The position numbers and the translations under genes are program-made. DNA of 64,000 bases from positions 1 through 64,000 of the forward strand of contig NZ_LMTZ01000125.1 in assembly GCF_001456025.1 (NCBI RefSeq), in the 5' to 3' direction. The stretch is from Mastigocoleus testarum BC008 (GTDB taxonomy: Bacteria; Cyanobacteriota; Cyanobacteriia; Cyanobacteriales; Nostocaceae). Shown piece after piece: positions 62,818 to 64,000 of the stretch (positions are counted from its first letter, which is position 1; every line of letters begins with the position of its first letter). The notes under the pieces were generated by a model. That model was given only the letters and a program-made list of their open reading frames with translations, ran no database searches and had not been told where the DNA came from.

Positions 62818-63594
62818 TTACATACCCATGATTTCATATCCAGCATCAACATAGATTACTTGTCCCGTAATTCCACTTGCTAAATCGCTGCATAAAAAAG
62901 CTGCCGCATTTCCTACTTCTAATTGAGTAACAGTACGTCGTAATGGTGCTACTTCTTCCACATGATGAATCATGTCTAAAATACCTCCAACCGCAGAAGA
63001 AGCTAAAGTTCTAATTGGACCTGCAGAAATTGCATTTACACGGATATTTGCTGTACCTAATTCAGCAGCAAGATAACGTACGCTGGCTTCCAAACCAGCT
63101 TTAGCAACTCCCATTACATTATAATTGGGCACAGCTCTGGCACCACCTAAATAAGTTAATGTGAGAATACTTCCACCTTCTTTCATCAATGGTTTAGCTG
63201 CTGCTGCTAGTTGAGCTAATGAATAAGTACTGACTTCTAATGCTGTATGAAAACCGGAGCGTGAAGTCTCACTAAATCCACCAGTCAAGTCTTCTTTTTT
63301 TGCAAAAGCAAGACAATGGATCAAAATATCTATTTTTTCCCATTTTTCAGCAATTGTTGTAAAAGTAGATTTTACTTGCTCATCATCTTGAACATTACAA
63401 GGCAGAAATAAGCTAGGGTTCAGAGGTTCTACGAGATCGGAGACTTTCTTCTGCATTTTACCCTTTTCATCAGGTAAATATGTTACACCTATATTTGCCC
63501 CAGCTTTATGCAATTGCTGTGCAATTCCCCAAGCAATAGAACGACTATTAGCAATACCTGTTACAAGTGCATTTTTTCCTGTTAGATCCAGCAT
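62818..63594 (-). CDS. fabI: Enoyl-[acyl-carrier-protein] reductase FabI
   Basis: FabI (258 residues) is the NADH-dependent reductase completing each cycle of fatty-acid elongation. Signatures are MLDLTGKNALVTGIANSRSIAWGIAQQL (cofactor site), LPCNVQDDEQ, ILIHCLAFAKKEDLTGGF, the catalytic YNVMGVAKAGLEASVRYLA (Tyr-x6-Lys), and RVNAISAGPIRTLASSAVGG. I chose ATG 63594, which gives the family N-terminus; ATG 63615 would add seven residues. It is divergent from ntcA, with a 380-bp shared upstream region. Confidence 0.96.
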   Translation of the reverse strand: MLDLTGKNALVTGIANSRSIAWGIAQQLHKAGANIGVTYLPDEKGKMQKKVSDLVEPLNPSLFLPCNVQDDEQVKSTFTTIAEKWEKIDILIHCLAFAKKEDLTGGFSETSRSGFHTALEVSTYSLAQLAAAAKPLMKEGGSILTLTYLGGARAVPNYNVMGVAKAGLEASVRYLAAELGTANIRVNAISAGPIRTLASSAVGGILDMIHHVEEVAPLRRTVTQLEVGNAAAFLCSDLASGITGQVIYVDAGYEIMGM

Positions 63595-63615
63595 AAAAGT
63601 TGATGACGTAAACAA

Positions 63616-63974
63616 TCATGCTTGAGCATACTAGAATTTGACTCTGGTATGTCTTTGTTTGAACAAATTTTTTTTAAAATCATAAAGGTCGATGTTTTTT
63701 ACTGCCATAAAATTTCTATTTACTTCTTAAAATATTCTGAATATATGTTGTTTTTTCTCTTAACAAAACCACTCAAATATAAATTTTCTAATTAAGTCTC
63801 AAAAATTAGTAGATCGAAACATGAAAAATTATGTATCATGATGAACAAATAGTTAAAAGGATAAGAGGTTGAGTATAGTAAATAACAAAAATGTTGACAA
63901 TGCAAATTCAATTTTTCAAATGTATTCTTAGGTAATTTACTTTTGTTTTTCCGGCATTGGGTAGGGGAAGGGAG
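63616..63974. promoter_or_regulatory. fabI-ntcA divergent promoter region
   Basis: No gene is credible here; a 65-residue minus-strand frame at 63792-63989 overlaps the ntcA start and looks random. At 63833-63846 GTA-N8-AAC (GTATCATGATGAAC) is one base off the NtcA consensus GTA-N8-TAC. TATAGT at 63874-63879 could be its -10 box, though the 27-base gap exceeds the usual 22 or so. ntcA is known to be autoregulated. Confidence 0.5.
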
Positions 63975-64000
63975 ATGATCGTGACACAAGATAAAGCCCT
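63975..64000 (+). CDS. ntcA: NtcA global nitrogen regulator, first codons (truncated by window end)
   Basis: The last 26 bases read ATG ATC GTG ACA CAA GAT AAA GCC CT, that is M-I-V-T-Q-D-K-A-L, identical to the conserved start of NtcA in heterocystous cyanobacteria. GGGAG ends at the ATG, and the GTG two codons in has better spacing, so initiation could be at either. NtcA is the CRP-family 2-oxoglutarate-responsive regulator of nitrogen assimilation and heterocyst formation. The match is nine residues only. Confidence 0.78.

Noticed and set aside
63792..63989. 65-residue minus-strand frame at the right edge
   Set aside because: It runs antisense across the ntcA start and promoter and has no protein features.

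Overview
The window comes from a filamentous, heterocyst-forming cyanobacterium (Nostocales). The evidence is a nifD gene still interrupted by an XisA-type excision element, a nifK-E-N-X-W-hesA-hesB-fdxH nitrogen-fixation cluster ending in the heterocyst ferredoxin, a hupW-type uptake-hydrogenase protease, AT-rich DNA with scattered GCGATCGC sites, and heptamer tandem repeats in the spacers. The last 26 bases are the first codons of ntcA, the global nitrogen regulator. No species can be named from this.

Layout. 1-2776: nifK-proximal end of the nifD element, with xisA on the minus strand, a decayed CooC-like ATPase and the recombination site. 2770-12974: 3' end of nifD, then nifK, nifE, nifN, nifX, the NifX-associated DUF269 gene, the DUF683 gene, nifW, hesA, hesB, fdxH and a CBS-CP12 fusion gene, all on the plus strand. 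12975-20929: a long AT-rich gap, a small unknown gene, hupW, an SpoU-type rRNA methyltransferase gene, trnL-CAG, murA, an M48 peptidase gene and trnL-CAA, which overlaps the peptidase gene. 20930-23421: a 2.4 kb gene-free stretch. 23422-43883: a 20 kb exopolysaccharide cluster on the plus strand. It holds a WecG/TagA-type transferase, a Wzm/Wzt ABC exporter, a UDP-glucuronate epimerase, a flippase, a sulfotransferase, five family-2 and four family-4 glycosyltransferases, an unknown possible alpha-barrel protein and a Wzy-like polymerase.

44042-50764: a mostly minus-strand accessory stretch with an FHA-Ser/Thr kinase, a membrane EEP-family hydrolase, a Ser/Thr kinase fused to a formylglycine-generating-enzyme-like domain, a broken second kinase, a RelN/RelE-type toxin-antitoxin pair, a truncated trypsin-co-occurring-domain gene and an EACC1-like gene. 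I read it as a possibly decayed biological-conflict island. 51013-52300: a DAHP synthase gene behind a leader with two intrinsic terminators, competing antiterminator pairings and a 19-codon ORF ending Phe-Tyr-Tyr-Gly, which is a strong candidate for an undescribed attenuation system. 53358-63594: housekeeping and signalling genes (zinc-ribbon membrane protein, J-pentapeptide protein, SDR, alpha/beta hydrolase, hybrid histidine kinase, DUF3445 protein, hisB, fabI). ntcA diverges from fabI at the right edge.

The nif genes encode the MoFe-protein subunits, the NifEN cofactor scaffold and cofactor- and electron-supply factors. HupW points to maturation of the uptake hydrogenase that recycles H2 in heterocysts. 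The polysaccharide cluster probably makes a charged (uronate and sulfate) surface polymer. Gene calls rest on reading the translations; no database search was run.
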